Shown: positions 63,824 through 64,000 of the stretch, in pieces
Layout of the letters: every line of letters begins with the position of its first letter
Numbering within the stretch: the stretch's first letter is position 1
Assembly: GCF_900177275.1 (NCBI RefSeq)
Contig: NZ_FXAG01000022.1
Span: forward strand, 1 to 64,000
DNA: 64,000 nucleotides
DNA from: Pseudogulbenkiania subflava DSM 22618
GTDB taxonomy: Bacteria > Pseudomonadota > Gammaproteobacteria > Burkholderiales > Chromobacteriaceae
Direction of reading: 5' to 3'
Notes under the pieces: generated by a model
What the model saw: only the letters and a program-made list of their open reading frames with translations
The model's database searches: none
What the model was told of the DNA's origin: nothing
Made by a program: the position numbers and the translations under genes

Positions 63824-63965
63824 TTTTTTGTTATTTGCGCGCTAACCACTCCAGCCAGTCCGAGCGTGTCAGCCCTGCCCCCGCCGGGCCGTCCCCTCCC
63901 AGCCGCTTGGCTACGGGCTCGGATACAGCGCGCTAAACCGAAGTCAATCACCGGAGACCCACACG

Positions 63966-64000
63966 ATGATTCCCCCCAGCAGTCTCGCCCAGCCTGTGAT
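63966..64000 (+). CDS. start of a gene cut by the right edge
   Basis: An ATG at 63966 follows GGAGA (63952-63956) and opens a frame beginning MIPPSSLAQPV that continues past the window. Too little is visible to assign it. Two IclR-type operators upstream suggest it belongs with xsc. Confidence 0.5.
   Translation, partial: MIPPSSLAQPV

Overview
The window is chromosomal DNA of high G+C content (I judge roughly 60-63%) from a betaproteobacterium, most likely order Neisseriales and family Chromobacteriaceae. The tmRNA tag reads ANDETYALAA, a tag I associate with Neisseria and Chromobacterium. The gene neighbourhoods also fit: yciB-yciI-bolA-ppiC-ppiC, pepA-holC, lptF-lptG, and lipB-lipA beside a YbeD-like gene. 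I see no rRNA, canonical tRNA, intact insertion sequence, prophage or CRISPR array.

Layout. 1-1.3 kb: start of a divergent catechol locus (catB fragment and catR) with a CatM/BenM-type operator. 1.3-10.2 kb: tldD, a nitrilase-family amidase gene and yhdP on the minus strand, divergent from glnE. 10.2-13.9 kb: ilvE, a zinc-finger gene, a small hairpin-forming repeat, waaF, a TetR gene and a low-complexity gene. 14-19.4 kb: Sel1-repeat protein, a YjfB-like motility peptide, trxB, an Smr protein, a peroxiredoxin, PIN-PhoH ATPase and a coupled hydrolase. 19.4-24.4 kb: SNase gene, then the pepA-holC-(acidic 618-residue protein)-cobalamin adenosyltransferase operon. 24.6-29.8 kb: lptF-lptG-glnD-maoC-like. 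29.9-33.9 kb: PAS chemoreceptor, ParA-like ATPase, HAD phosphatase, YigZ. 34.2-38.4 kb: nfeD-SPFH, then yciB to two ppiC genes. 38.4-44.7 kb: enoyl-CoA hydratase, a DsbD_2-type membrane protein and a complete Zur-controlled zinc-uptake operon (zur, CobW-like, His-rich peptide, znuCBA). 44.7-51.4 kb: cytochrome c', cytochrome b561, lipA, lipB, YbeD-like, dacC-like, ilvA, gph-like. 51.5-57.8 kb: tmRNA with a duplicated 3' end, then an accessory-looking stretch with small unknown genes and a TetR/MFS efflux pair. 57.8-64 kb: dadA, an IclR regulator, xsc (sulfoacetaldehyde acetyltransferase) and an amino acid permease, ending in a new gene behind two IclR-type operator candidates.

Functional links. 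glnE and glnD are both present (nitrogen control through GlnB/GlnA). The zinc operon carries a near-perfect Zur box. The TetR/MFS pair shares one operator at two promoters. Four inverted repeats of the same architecture (half-sites six bases long, five-base spacer) lie before iclR, xsc and the gene cut by the right edge, suggesting one IclR regulon for aminosulfonate or amino acid breakdown.

The most unusual observation is a 13-base word, AGGTTGGCCGAAG. Its 10-base core occurs 16 times in 64 kb on both strands, inside genes and as inverted pairs in intergenic hairpins. This is the distribution of Neisseria DNA uptake sequences, but the word is unrelated to the Neisseria one.
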